DNA from: Pseudomaricurvus sp. HS19
Lineage (GTDB): Bacteria; Pseudomonadota; Gammaproteobacteria; Pseudomonadales; Cellvibrionaceae
Direction of reading: 5' to 3'
Length of the DNA: 64,000 nt
Assembly: GCF_009857815.1 (NCBI RefSeq)
Contig: NZ_WVVW01000012.1
Coordinates: 62,001 to 126,000 of the forward strand
The notes under the pieces were generated by a model. It searched no databases. It was not told the DNA's origin and saw nothing but the letters and a program-made list of their open reading frames with translations. The stretch's first letter is position 1; each line of letters begins with the position of its first letter. The translations under genes and the position numbers were made by a program. Shown one piece after another: positions 41,857 through 50,015 of this stretch.

Positions 41857-41897
41857 CCGACAGCCTGGAGTTTATATCTCGCTGCTCAGGCTGTCGG
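41857..41897 (+). other. Intercistronic hairpin between substrates A and B
   Basis: CCGACAGCCTG / CAGGCTGTCGG make a perfect 11-bp stem with a 19-base loop, 10 bases after the first stop. No T tract follows. It could stabilise the upstream message and raise its level over the rest of the operon. Its right arm lies inside an 18-base match to the exosortase gene. Confidence 0.55.
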
Positions 41898-41946
41898 TGC
41901 CGTGCGGGTGTCTGATCTTTTCAGCGAGACTGAGGAGAAACCGATA

Positions 41947-42132
41947 ATGTTGAATCATGTTATTTCCAGGCTGTCGCTGGCAGCACTGATCTCTTTTGTT
42001 TCCATGCATTCCCTGGCGGGATTCCCGGGTACACCACCCCAATCATTACCCTTCGGAGATGGAGCTCTGGTTGCACTTGCTGCCGCTTGCGTAATCGGTG
42101 TGGTGTGGCTGGTTCGGGGAAAGGGAAAATAG
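41947..42132 (+). CDS. Minimal exosortase-substrate-like protein B
   Basis: A 61-residue protein: signal peptide ending near SLA (residue 24), nine residues rich in Pro/Gly, LPFGDG at 34-39, Cys48, Trp54 and a RGKGK tail. Spacing from motif to Cys (14) and from Cys to Trp (6) is the same as in all four sisters. The ATG at 41947 has GAGGAGAAA upstream; a longer frame from 41854 lacks a signal peptide and is rejected. Confidence 0.8.
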   Translation: MLNHVISRLSLAALISFVSMHSLAGFPGTPPQSLPFGDGALVALAAACVIGVVWLVRGKGK

Positions 42133-42203
42133 ACTTCCAAATTTTCCACTTTCTTTATTGTTGCCGTTCTGTGTTGTTAAAACGTGCCGGAGGGTCACGG
42201 CTG

Positions 42204-42374
42204 ATGAAGCAGATAAACCGATGGTTGCCAATGTTGGTGTGGGGCGCGATGCTCTCGTCCACGTCTTATGCCAGCGACGCATTGCGGCCTTTGCCGCTGG
42301 GCGATGGCTCCCTGGCTGGCTTTGTAGCAGCTTGTGTGCTGGGCGTGGTCTGGCTGATGCGCAGCAAGAAGTGA
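42204..42374 (+). CDS. Minimal exosortase-substrate-like protein C
   Basis: A 56-residue protein: signal peptide ending near SYA (residue 23), six residues, then LPLGDG at 30-35 (Leu for Phe), Cys44, Trp50 and a RSKK tail. GGAGGG precedes the ATG at 42204. It has the shortest mature stretch with protein E, leaving almost nothing but the sorting signal after the signal peptide. Confidence 0.8.
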   Translation: MKQINRWLPMLVWGAMLSSTSYASDALRPLPLGDGSLAGFVAACVLGVVWLMRSKK

Positions 42375-42447
42375 TCTGATGCATGGGCCATCCCGATCGT
42401 TTGGCAAAAAAATATTTCTGATCCGGATTTAATCCTGGGAGATAAAA

Positions 42448-42630
42448 ATGATGAAACGCATACAATCACAAGTGTCAACGCTGGCTGTTCTGTCTCTCTT
42501 TGCTGTCCAGTCGTTCGCTGGCTCCACTCTTCCTCCCCGCAGCCTTCCCTTTGGTGATGGTGCGCTGTTTGCTGTGGGTGCGGCTTGCGTGGTCGGTGTT
42601 GTCTGGCTGCTGCGCAGCAAGAAAAAGTAA
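42448..42630 (+). CDS. Minimal exosortase-substrate-like protein D
   Basis: A 60-residue protein: signal peptide ending near SFA (residue 24), eight residues (GSTLPPRS), LPFGDG at 33-38, Cys47, Trp53 and a RSKKK tail. GGGAGATAAAA gives a good ribosome site; ATG at 42448 or 42451 are both possible. Its C-terminal half is the closest of the set to protein B. Confidence 0.8.
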   Translation: MMKRIQSQVSTLAVLSLFAVQSFAGSTLPPRSLPFGDGALFAVGAACVVGVVWLLRSKKK

Positions 42631-42733
42631 ATTGGCGGGTTGATCGATGGTGAAGGCAGGGGGCTTACGTCCGATGGCGTATCAGCTGTTACCGGCAGGG
42701 CATAATTCAGTGGCGTGGTGTCATATGTGTGTG

Positions 42734-42907
42734 ATGGTCAAGGCGTTAACAGCTCGCGGATGCTGGGGTTTGATAATCTCCGTGTTGGCATTACCGGCGC
42801 GCGCGGACGCCGTCGAGCCGTTGCCATTTGGTGACGGCAGCCTGTTGGTTCTGGGAATCGGTTGTATTATGGCAGTCGCCTGGATGATGCGACGTAATGG
42901 AAAGTAG
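42734..42907 (+). CDS. Minimal exosortase-substrate-like protein E
   Basis: A 57-residue protein: signal peptide ending ARA (residue 23), five or six residues, LPFGDG at 30-35, Cys44, Trp50 and a RRNGK tail. The start is uncertain: ATG at 42734 gives a signal peptide like those of the sisters, while ATG at 42725 or 42674 would extend it. It is the most diverged copy and the last before the hydroxylase gene. Confidence 0.72.
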   Translation: MVKALTARGCWGLIISVLALPARADAVEPLPFGDGSLLVLGIGCIMAVAWMMRRNGK

Positions 42908-42997
42908 TTTCTCCGGCGTTGTGTGATACATCGACTGCCTTTCCCCGGGGCTGCTTCGGACAATCCCCGGTCTCCCCTCCACCATCTGTAGGCTGAT

Positions 42998-43858
42998 ATG
43001 TCTGAGCAACTTACCCTATTCAGCGCCTATCTGTTCTTCGGCGTGGCGGTACTGCTGGCGATATTGGAGATGGTTCAGCCGGCAAACAAGCCGGATTCTG
43101 CGTCTGTTAATCGGCGGTGGGGGGCAAACCTCGGGCTTTATCTGGTCAACGCGTCGATGTCCCGTTTTCTGTTACCGCTTTCGGCAGCGGCTGTCAGTGA
43201 GATGCCGATATCCAGAGAGCTGGGTTTGCTGCATCAATGGCCAGTGGCGTTCCCGCTTGCGGTTGTCACAGGCTTTCTGGCGCTCGATTTATTGGCCTAC
43301 TTTCAACATCGACTCTTTCACGCGTGGCGCCCCTTATGGCGCCTGCATATGATTCACCATACCGACGTTGAGACAGACTTTACCACCACGGTACGGCATC
43401 ACCCTGTTGAGGTCGTCCTGGGCACACTCATTCTCTATGGCTTTGTGGTGGTATCAGGGATACCGGCACTGTCCATTTTGTTGTACGTGCTGGCGGAAAC
43501 TGTCGTTGCACTGCTGTCTCATGCCAATCTGCGATTCCCGGAAAGGTGGGAAAGAGTGCTGTCGCTGCTGTTGGTGACGCCCGCGGTTCACGCGGTCCAT
43601 CACTCCGCCAGCAGACCGGAAACGGACAGCAATTTTGGTACTGTATTCACGCTTTGGGACCGGATTTTCAGCACCTACCGGAAACTGCCCGATGGCCAGG
43701 TCGGGCCGCTGAAGTGCGGTCTTGAGTATTTCCGGGCACCAGAGGATAGCCGTTTCCTGCGCCTGCTATGGCTGCCGTTGCGCCCCATTCCGGCAGTGGC
43801 GGAGGAAAGGGGGTCGGCAGCCATACCATCAGATGATAAGAGCCCGTGTCGTGACTGA
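42998..43858 (+). CDS. Fatty-acid hydroxylase/sterol desaturase-family membrane protein
   Basis: A 286-residue di-iron membrane enzyme. The histidine boxes are HRLFH (104-108), HMIHH (117-121) and HAVHH (198-202), with HANLRFP between, all as in the family. Three or four helices precede and separate them. It should hydroxylate or desaturate a lipid; the substrate is unknown. Its end overlaps the exosortase start by about 26 bases, tying it to that system, perhaps for lipid modification at the anchor site (inference). Confidence 0.88.
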   Translation: MSEQLTLFSAYLFFGVAVLLAILEMVQPANKPDSASVNRRWGANLGLYLVNASMSRFLLPLSAAAVSEMPISRELGLLHQWPVAFPLAVVTGFLALDLLAYFQHRLFHAWRPLWRLHMIHHTDVETDFTTTVRHHPVEVVLGTLILYGFVVVSGIPALSILLYVLAETVVALLSHANLRFPERWERVLSLLLVTPAVHAVHHSASRPETDSNFGTVFTLWDRIFSTYRKLPDGQVGPLKCGLEYFRAPEDSRFLRLLWLPLRPIPAVAEERGSAAIPSDDKSPCRD

Positions 43859-45365
43859 CACATGCCAGCATCAAAGCAGGGAGTATCCCGAAGGTCGTAT
43901 AAGCCAGGAGTGGCTGTGGGCGCTGGCCACGCTGGTAATCACACTGCTGTGTGTTGTCATTGCGTACAGCGATACCTTTGTGGAGACTGCTGCGGTCTGG
44001 AGTCAGTCGTCCCATTTTAAGATCGGGCGTTTTGTCGTTCCGCTTACCTTGATACTGCTGTGGTATAACCGACAGCAGTTTTTGTCCTCGCCCCCTCGGG
44101 CCTGTGGCTGGGGGATCCCGCTGGCGGCTCTCGCTGCTGCGGTCTGGTTGCTGGGCGAGTGGACCAATATCTCGCTGCTCAGGCAGTTGGCGCTGCTGGG
44201 TGTTTTAAGCAGTCTGGTTCTGTCGGTGTTGGGACCGTCACTGTTCCTGCGAGCCTTACCCTATCTGGCGATGCTGCTGTTTGCCTTGCCAGTGTGGGAG
44301 CTTTTCCTGCCCACGCTGAAGTCAGTGGCCATATTGCTGGTTAAGGGTTACGCCTTCATAGTCCAGCTGCCTCTCGAGTCGGAAGGTTACTCTCTGTACG
44401 TTGGCGGTAAACGCTATATCGTCATCGATTACTGTGCCGGCTTGCAGTTTATCCTGCTGGGATTGCTGACGGGTTGGGCGTTCGGGTTGTTGATCTACCG
44501 GTCACTGTTGAGGGTTTTCCTGCTCTCCCTGCTGGGAGGCGTGCTGGCGCTGTTGGCCAATGCCTTTCGGATCGCGGGCATTATTACCTACGACTATTTA
44601 GTGGGGGGGAGCAGCCAGCTGGATCACGCCTGGTTTGAGATGCCGGCATTGATCCCCTGCTTTGCGCTCCTGTTTTTTGTCTTTTACAAACTGCAGCCGG
44701 AAAATACCCATCAGGAACCCGCTGCCATTGCAGGGCGGAAGTTGGCAGCACAGGGGCCCGCAGGTCTGCTGGGGGTGGGCATGACAGTAGCGGTGTTAAT
44801 TGCCGCTCCGTTGCTGACCGTTTATTCACGGGGGCATGGCGCCGTAGCTGCGGGTACGATGTTACTGCCGATGGAGATGGGGGGGTGGCAAAAAACTGCC
44901 GGGCAGCCGTTGTGGCAGCCAGAGGTGAGGGCCGGTCTGGTTGCGGAAGATGCCGCCACCTATCGTCAGGGCGACCGGCAAATCCTGGTCTATCGAGTTA
45001 TACCGTTAACGCCTGAGAGCAAGGTCAGTGGCGGTGCCGTCCGGCTATTCCGGCCGGGGTTTCCGTACAACCATTCGGAAGTGCGGGAGCTGTGTGACGA
45101 GGGGATTTGCCGTGGGACCTATGTTCGCGCCACCTACATGGCGCAGCGGGGGCGACAGTTGGGCCAGCTCTACTACGCCTATCAGATGAATGATCGCTTT
45201 ACCGCTTCGGTACTGGTCTTCCGCCTGTGGCGTGGTTATAGCCGGTTGGTGGGCGAAGCCGGGCAGCAGGTGAGCTTGGTTGCCATCGCCTCTGATCGCG
45301 GCCACGAGATCACGTCGGCAGAGTTGGCGCAGCTCTTCAGCACCGCGGTTGGGGAAGGCCAATGA
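43833..45365 (+). CDS. Exosortase with fused EpsI domain
   Basis: A 510-residue membrane protein. Residues about 28-288 hold eight or so helices with the exosortase active-site trio: Cys201 in DYCAGLQF, Arg246 in NAFRIAGI, His265 in LDHAWF. Residues about 300-510 form an EpsI-type periplasmic domain (MGGWQKTAGQPLW, GDRQILVYRVIPL). Such fusions occur in exosortase A. It would cleave C-terminal sorting signals, and the five short genes upstream are the natural substrates. The start is uncertain: ATG at 43833 or GTG at 43851 (AAGAG eight bases before). No exopolysaccharide genes are adjacent. Confidence 0.9.
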   Translation: MIRARVVTDTCQHQSREYPEGRISQEWLWALATLVITLLCVVIAYSDTFVETAAVWSQSSHFKIGRFVVPLTLILLWYNRQQFLSSPPRACGWGIPLAALAAAVWLLGEWTNISLLRQLALLGVLSSLVLSVLGPSLFLRALPYLAMLLFALPVWELFLPTLKSVAILLVKGYAFIVQLPLESEGYSLYVGGKRYIVIDYCAGLQFILLGLLTGWAFGLLIYRSLLRVFLLSLLGGVLALLANAFRIAGIITYDYLVGGSSQLDHAWFEMPALIPCFALLFFVFYKLQPENTHQEPAAIAGRKLAAQGPAGLLGVGMTVAVLIAAPLLTVYSRGHGAVAAGTMLLPMEMGGWQKTAGQPLWQPEVRAGLVAEDAATYRQGDRQILVYRVIPLTPESKVSGGAVRLFRPGFPYNHSEVRELCDEGICRGTYVRATYMAQRGRQLGQLYYAYQMNDRFTASVLVFRLWRGYSRLVGEAGQQVSLVAIASDRGHEITSAELAQLFSTAVGEGQ

Positions 45366-45400
45366 GGGGAAAGGAGGGCGCTCTACCCTGACTCTCCTCC

Positions 45401-46300
45401 TTATTGGTCACTGGCTTGCAGCAGCGCCTTGACCAGGCTCTGTAACCCCTTGCCCCGATTGACAGTCTTCCACGCCACCAGGGTGTCGTTAATGTGAGGC
45501 GTACTGTTCTCGATGGACAGCTCCACCAAGTCCCCCCGTTCCAGCTGCTCCCGGATACGCTTCTTCGGTAGATAACCGATACCCAGCCCCGCCTGTTGGG
45601 CAGCTATTTTCTGGGCGATGGTGCGCACGTAGAGTCGCTCTTCACTGCTGATACGTCCGGTATCCCGGGGCACGCTGAAGCGTGAGCTGTCGTGCACCAC
45701 CACCCAGCGGTGGGCCTTCAACAGTTCTTTCTGCAGTGGCTGTGGCGCGTTGATAAGCGGGTGCCCGGCGGCAACGGCAAACACCATCTCCAGGGTGCCA
45801 AATTTCTCGGAGCGAAGCCCTTGTTGCGGAGGCACCGGGCCGCCGGCCCCGATCAACAGGTCCACCCGGTCTTCAATCAACGCCTCCCAGGTGCCACCGA
45901 GAACCTCCTCGCCAATATCCAGCTCGATCTGCGGGTGTTGCTGCAGAAACTCCTGCAGAACCGGCAATAGCTGGTCGAAATCGAGAATGGTGTCGAAGGC
46001 GATGCGGATGCGGGGCTCCCAGCCAATGGCGATCTCCCGGGTCTGGTTGGCCAGGCGTTCGGCGGCCTGCAGCAGCTGGCGTCCCTCCTCCAGCAGGTGA
46101 CGGCCAGCCGGGGTCAGTACCGAGCGCCGCCCCTGGCGCTGGAACAGGGTTACCCCCAGTTGCTCCTCCAGCTTCTGCACTATGTAGGAGAGGGCGGATG
46201 GCACCTTGTTGAGGTGCTCGGCGGCGCTGGCAAAACTGCCGCGACGCTCAATCTGGTCGATGACTTCCAGGGCTTCCAGGGTCAGGGGGGAGTGGTTCAT
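45401..46300 (-). CDS. LysR-family transcriptional regulator
   Basis: A 299-residue regulator. The N-terminal winged HTH is LEALEVIDQIERRGSFASAA then LNKVPSALSYIVQKLEEQLG; the periplasmic-binding-like effector domain spans about 90-295. It is divergent from azoR, and a near-perfect dyad lies 19 bases upstream of its start, so it probably controls azoR-yqjG and itself. The effector is unknown; quinone or electrophile stress is likely from the target genes. Confidence 0.92.
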   Translation of the reverse strand: MNHSPLTLEALEVIDQIERRGSFASAAEHLNKVPSALSYIVQKLEEQLGVTLFQRQGRRSVLTPAGRHLLEEGRQLLQAAERLANQTREIAIGWEPRIRIAFDTILDFDQLLPVLQEFLQQHPQIELDIGEEVLGGTWEALIEDRVDLLIGAGGPVPPQQGLRSEKFGTLEMVFAVAAGHPLINAPQPLQKELLKAHRWVVVHDSSRFSVPRDTGRISSEERLYVRTIAQKIAAQQAGLGIGYLPKKRIREQLERGDLVELSIENSTPHINDTLVAWKTVNRGKGLQSLVKALLQASDQ

Positions 46301-46318
46301 GGCAGGTGCCCCGCAGGC

Positions 46319-46337
46319 TGTTCAAAAACTTTGAACA
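46319..46337. promoter_or_regulatory. LysR-type operator in the lysR/azoR gap
   Basis: TGTTCAAA-AAC-TTTGAACA is a perfect 8-bp dyad and contains the T-N11-A pattern typical of LysR boxes. Confidence 0.6.
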
Positions 46338-46469
46338 AATCTATCGGAAATCCACCGTTATTCAAGCTCCGTCGCGGCGATAGACTGTCATTACTGAAGA
46401 TTACAACCCCTTAATGGCCTGACGCGGTGAATGGTTCACCGGACAGGGGCCCAGATAACGGAGCGAGTC

Positions 46470-47087
46470 ATGAGCAATTCCAACCTGTTAGTGCGTATCG
46501 ACAGCAGTGCCCGCGGCACCGCGTCCAACTCCCGTCACCTCACCGATTACCTGACACAGCAGCTGCTGGCACGGGAAGAAGAGCTGCAGCTGGTCAGTCA
46601 CGATGTGGGGGAGAACCCCTTCCCGCAGGTGACCGCTGAGCAGCTGACCGCCATCCATGGCAGCTTCGACTCCGAAGACCCGGACATCCTGATACAGCAG
46701 GCGCTCTCCGACGAGCTGGTGGAGGAGGTGCTGAATACTCGCTACCTGGTGATCGGTGCCCCCATGTACAACTTCGGCATTCCGGCCAACCTGAAAACCT
46801 GGATTGATCACATCTGTCGCGCCCGCAAAACCTTCCGTTACACCGAAAACGGTCCCGAAGGGCTGAGCGGTATCGAGGAAGCCTTTGTGGTGGTGGCCAG
46901 TGGTGGCGCGCCGGTAGGTTCCGCGGTGGATTTTGTCAGCAGCTACCTGCGCCAGGTGCTTGGCTTTATCGGTGTGCGCAAGGTGCATATTGTTGATGCC
47001 GGCGGCTCCGGCGCAGATGCCGACGGTGTGAGGGCCAAAGCAAAGGCCCAGATTGATGAGCTGGTAGGCAGCCTGGCAGAGGCATAA
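46470..47087 (+). CDS. azoR: FMN-dependent NADH-azoreductase/quinone reductase
   Basis: A 205-residue flavodoxin-fold reductase. LLVRIDSSARGTASNSRHLT is the FMN phosphate region, and PMYNFGIPANLKTWIDHICR is the AzoR signature. It performs two-electron reduction of quinones or azo bonds with NAD(P)H. The ATG at 46470 has CGGAG upstream. It precedes a glutathionyl-hydroquinone reductase, a sensible quinone-detoxification pair. Confidence 0.93.
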   Translation: MSNSNLLVRIDSSARGTASNSRHLTDYLTQQLLAREEELQLVSHDVGENPFPQVTAEQLTAIHGSFDSEDPDILIQQALSDELVEEVLNTRYLVIGAPMYNFGIPANLKTWIDHICRARKTFRYTENGPEGLSGIEEAFVVVASGGAPVGSAVDFVSSYLRQVLGFIGVRKVHIVDAGGSGADADGVRAKAKAQIDELVGSLAEA

Positions 47088-47151
47088 TCAAAGCCGGGAC
47101 AGATGCAAAGCCGGAACCGGATTGAAGACAGGACAGAGAGGAGCAAAGATC

Positions 47152-48072
47152 ATGGGTGTATTGCAGCAGGGTGAGTGGCGTGACCAGTGGTACGACACCG
47201 AAAGCACCGGCGGCGCCTTCCAGCGCCAGGAGAGCCGCTTCCGCAACCAGATCAGCGCCGATGGCAGCAGTGGCTTCAAGGCTGAAGCAGGACGCTACCA
47301 CCTCTATGTCTCCCTGGCCTGTCCCTGGGCACACCGCACCCTGATCATGCGCCGCCTGAAAAAACTGGAAGGGCTGATCGGTGTCACGGTGGTAGAGCCG
47401 CTGATGCTTGAGAACGGCTGGGAGTTTGGCGAAGGTGGCGACGACCTGTATGGCCTGGACTATCTCTACCAGCTCTACCTGAAAGCGGATCCGGGTTACG
47501 AAGGGCGGGTTACGGTACCGGTGCTGTGGGACAAGCAGACCCGGACCATCGTCAACAACGAGTCGGCGGAGATTATCCGTATTTTCAACAGTGCCTTTGA
47601 TCACCTCACCGGTGACCAGGGTAACTACTGCCCGGCGTCCCTGCGCAACGAGATTGATGCTATCAACAGTCGCGTGTATGACAGCGTGAATAACGGGGTC
47701 TACAAGGCGGGTTTTGCCACCGACCAGGCGGTTTACGAGTCGGCGGTGACAGAGTTGTTTGCAGCACTGGATTGGCTGGAGCAGCGTCTGGAGAATCAGG
47801 ACTACCTGGTGGGTAACCAGCTGACGGAGGCGGATATCCGCCTATTTACCACCCTGGTGCGTTTTGATCCGGTCTACGTGGGGCACTTCAAGTGCAACCT
47901 GCGCACCCTGGCCAGTTACCCGAACCTGTCAGCCTACCTGCGGGGCATCTACCACCTGCCGGGCGTGGCTGAGACGGTCAACTTCACCCACATCAAACAG
48001 CACTACTACGGCAGTCACAAGACCATTAATCCCACCGGCATCGTGCCCCTGGGGCCGCTGCTGGAGCTGTAA
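47152..48072 (+). CDS. yqjG: Glutathionyl-hydroquinone reductase (YqjG/ECM4 family)
   Basis: A 306-residue xi-class glutathione transferase. The active-site motif SLACPWAHRTLIMRRL holds the reactive Cys, and the C-terminal all-helical domain has LVGNQLTEADIRLFTTLVRF. It removes glutathione from glutathionyl-hydroquinones. The ATG at 47152 follows AGAGGAG. It is 64 bases after azoR and closed by a shared terminator. Confidence 0.93.
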   Translation: MGVLQQGEWRDQWYDTESTGGAFQRQESRFRNQISADGSSGFKAEAGRYHLYVSLACPWAHRTLIMRRLKKLEGLIGVTVVEPLMLENGWEFGEGGDDLYGLDYLYQLYLKADPGYEGRVTVPVLWDKQTRTIVNNESAEIIRIFNSAFDHLTGDQGNYCPASLRNEIDAINSRVYDSVNNGVYKAGFATDQAVYESAVTELFAALDWLEQRLENQDYLVGNQLTEADIRLFTTLVRFDPVYVGHFKCNLRTLASYPNLSAYLRGIYHLPGVAETVNFTHIKQHYYGSHKTINPTGIVPLGPLLEL

Positions 48073-48108
48073 GCAGTCGCAGGCTCCGCGACATAAAGCG
48101 CAGACGAA

Positions 48109-48139
48109 AAAAAAAGCAGGCCGGAGCCTGCTTTTTTTG
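48109..48139. terminator. Bidirectional terminator between yqjG and csp
   Basis: AAAAAAAGCAGGC / GCCTGCTTTTTTT pair around CGGA, with A and T tracts on the two sides; convergent genes share it. Confidence 0.94.
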
Positions 48140-48159
48140 TTCAAGCGGAACGGTTGGCC

Positions 48160-48369
48160 TTACAGCGCAACGATGTTCTCAGCCTGAGGACCTTTCTGGC
48201 CTTGAGTTACTGTGAACTCAACAGCTTGGCCTTCGGCCAGGGTTTTGAAGCCTGAACCGGAAATGGCGCTGAAATGGGCAAAAACGTCTGGACCGGATTC
48301 TTGCTGAATGAAACCGAAACCTTTGGATTCGTTGAACCACTTAACGGTGCCTTTAACTCTGTTAGACAT
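48160..48369 (-). CDS. Cold-shock-domain protein (CspA family)
   Basis: A 69-residue nucleic-acid chaperone. RNP1 is KGFGFI and RNP2 is VFAHFSAI, inside [20 protein letters not shown]. The family acts on mRNA structure or as an antiterminator. AGGACG before the ATG is the ribosome site, and the minus-strand leader upstream is long, as usual for csp genes. Confidence 0.96.
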   Translation of the reverse strand: MSNRVKGTVKWFNESKGFGFIQQESGPDVFAHFSAISGSGFKTLAEGQAVEFTVTQGQKGPQAENIVAL

Positions 48370-48676
48370 AATAACGTCCTGATATTCAAATAAATTAAAC
48401 GGGTGCCTTTGTCAGAGGCGGAGTAGCTTGGAAAAGACTATACCTAGGAAAACTGCAGGACGGCGTTGCAAGAGCAGGAGACCGTTAAATGTAGATTTTC
48501 ATTTGGAGGCTTTCTTTCTAGCCGGGAAGCACTATACCCCCATTGCAGGTGCCTGTATACAGATATCTCTGATTGGTTGAAAAATAATCTGAGGCCCGGT
48601 TTTCAGTATCGCCGGGCGCCTTTCCCCTGGCACGCCTTATTCCCTAGAATAGCCAAAACCCTGGACGAAACTGCTG
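48370..48676. other. 307-base gap between divergent csp and the SpmA/B-like gene
   Basis: No gene is seen. Long csp 5' leaders are usual and part of this gap is probably that leader. I found no promoter that I would defend. Confidence 0.5.
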
Positions 48677-49906
48677 ATGCTCAACTGGATTTGGCTCTTC
48701 TTTTTTCTGGCCGCGTTTGTCTCGGCGCTGGCCCAGCTGCTGTTGCAGGGCAATACGGCAATCTTCAATACCCTGGTCTCCGCGCTGTTTGAAATGTCGA
48801 AGCTCTCCTTCGATATCGCCCTGGGGCTGGTGGGCATCCTGACCCTGTGGATGGGTATCCTGAAAATTGGCGAACACTCCGGCCTGGTGGAGAAACTGGC
48901 GCGCCTGCTGTCGCCGTTGTTTGCCCACCTGATGCCCGGGGTGCCCCGCAACCATCCGGCGCTGGGCCACATCACCATGAACTTTGCCGCCAACATGATG
49001 GGGCTGGACAATGCCGCCACACCTATTGGCATCAAGGCCATGCAGAGCCTGCAGACCCTCAACCCCAGGCCCGACAGCGCCTCCAACGCCCAGATACTGT
49101 TCCTGGTGCTCAACACCTCGTCGCTGACCCTGTTTCCCATTGCCATCCTCATGTACCGGGCGCAGCAGGGGGCGCCGGAACCGGCCACCGTGTTCCTGCC
49201 CATACTGCTGGCTACCAGTGCCTCCAGTATTGCCGGCCTGCTGGCGGTGGCGATGGTGCAGAAACTCAATATCTTCAATCGTGTGGTGCTGGCGTACCTG
49301 GGCAGTGCCGTGGCGCTGCTGCTGGCCCTGGTCCTCTACCTGACGCGGCTGACGCCCGACGAGCTCACCAGCGTATCCTCGCTGATCGCCAACCTGCTGC
49401 TCTTCTCGGTGGTGATCCTGTTTATGGTTGCCGGTATCCGCCGTCGTATTAATGTCTACGAGAGCTTTATTGAAGGCGCCAAAGAGGGATTCCAGCTGGC
49501 CATTACCATCCTCCCTTACCTGTTGGCGATGCTGGTGGCCATCGGTGTCTTCCGTGCCAGCGGTATGCTCGATTACCTGCTGCAGGCGGTGCGCTGGTGT
49601 TTTGAGGTGGTGGGTATGGATACCCGCTTTGTGGAGGCGCTGCCCACCGCCTTTATGAAGCCGCTGAGTGGATCCGGTGCCCGCGCCATGATGCTGGAGA
49701 CCATGAATAACTACGGTGTGGATTCCTTCCCGGCGTTGATCGCAGCCACGGTGCAGGGCAGCACCGAAACCACTTTCTATGTGCTGGCGGTCTACTTCGG
49801 CGCGGTAGGGATCAAGCGCATCCGTCACGCCGCCGCCTGTGGCCTGTTTGCCGACGGGGTCGGCATAGTAACGGCGATTGCCGTCGGCTACTGGTTTTTC
49901 GGTTGA
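48677..49906 (+). CDS. SpmA/SpmB-like nucleoside-recognition membrane protein (fused)
   Basis: A 409-residue inner-membrane protein with about ten helices. The first half has GILKIGEHSGLVEKLARLLS then NMMGLDNAATPIGIKAMQSL (SpmA-like), and the second KPLSGSGARAMMLETMNNYG then TETTFYVLAVYFGAVGIKR (SpmB-like, Gate domain). In Bacillus these are separate spore-maturation proteins; in non-sporulating Gram-negatives the fusion is common but its transport role is unknown. No operon partner is evident. Confidence 0.9.
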   Translation: MLNWIWLFFFLAAFVSALAQLLLQGNTAIFNTLVSALFEMSKLSFDIALGLVGILTLWMGILKIGEHSGLVEKLARLLSPLFAHLMPGVPRNHPALGHITMNFAANMMGLDNAATPIGIKAMQSLQTLNPRPDSASNAQILFLVLNTSSLTLFPIAILMYRAQQGAPEPATVFLPILLATSASSIAGLLAVAMVQKLNIFNRVVLAYLGSAVALLLALVLYLTRLTPDELTSVSSLIANLLLFSVVILFMVAGIRRRINVYESFIEGAKEGFQLAITILPYLLAMLVAIGVFRASGMLDYLLQAVRWCFEVVGMDTRFVEALPTAFMKPLSGSGARAMMLETMNNYGVDSFPALIAATVQGSTETTFYVLAVYFGAVGIKRIRHAAACGLFADGVGIVTAIAVGYWFFG

Positions 49907-50015
49907 GGGCGGGAACGCCGTGCGGGATGGCGCCCATTATCTATACTCTTGCGAACAGTAAGTTGATCGCAACGACAGATTGATACGGGCCTATGCAAAT
50001 CAGGGAAGAATAACC

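Noticed and set aside
41665-42907. The five short genes as random open frames or a nucleotide repeat
   Set aside because: They have separate ribosome sites, diverged DNA but constant protein motif and spacing, and signal peptides; this is protein-level conservation, not a simple repeat.
43722-43832. Upstream extension of the exosortase reading frame
   Set aside because: It overlaps the hydroxylase coding end by over 130 bases, is Cys/Arg-rich and lacks a ribosome site; starts at 43833 or 43851 are better.
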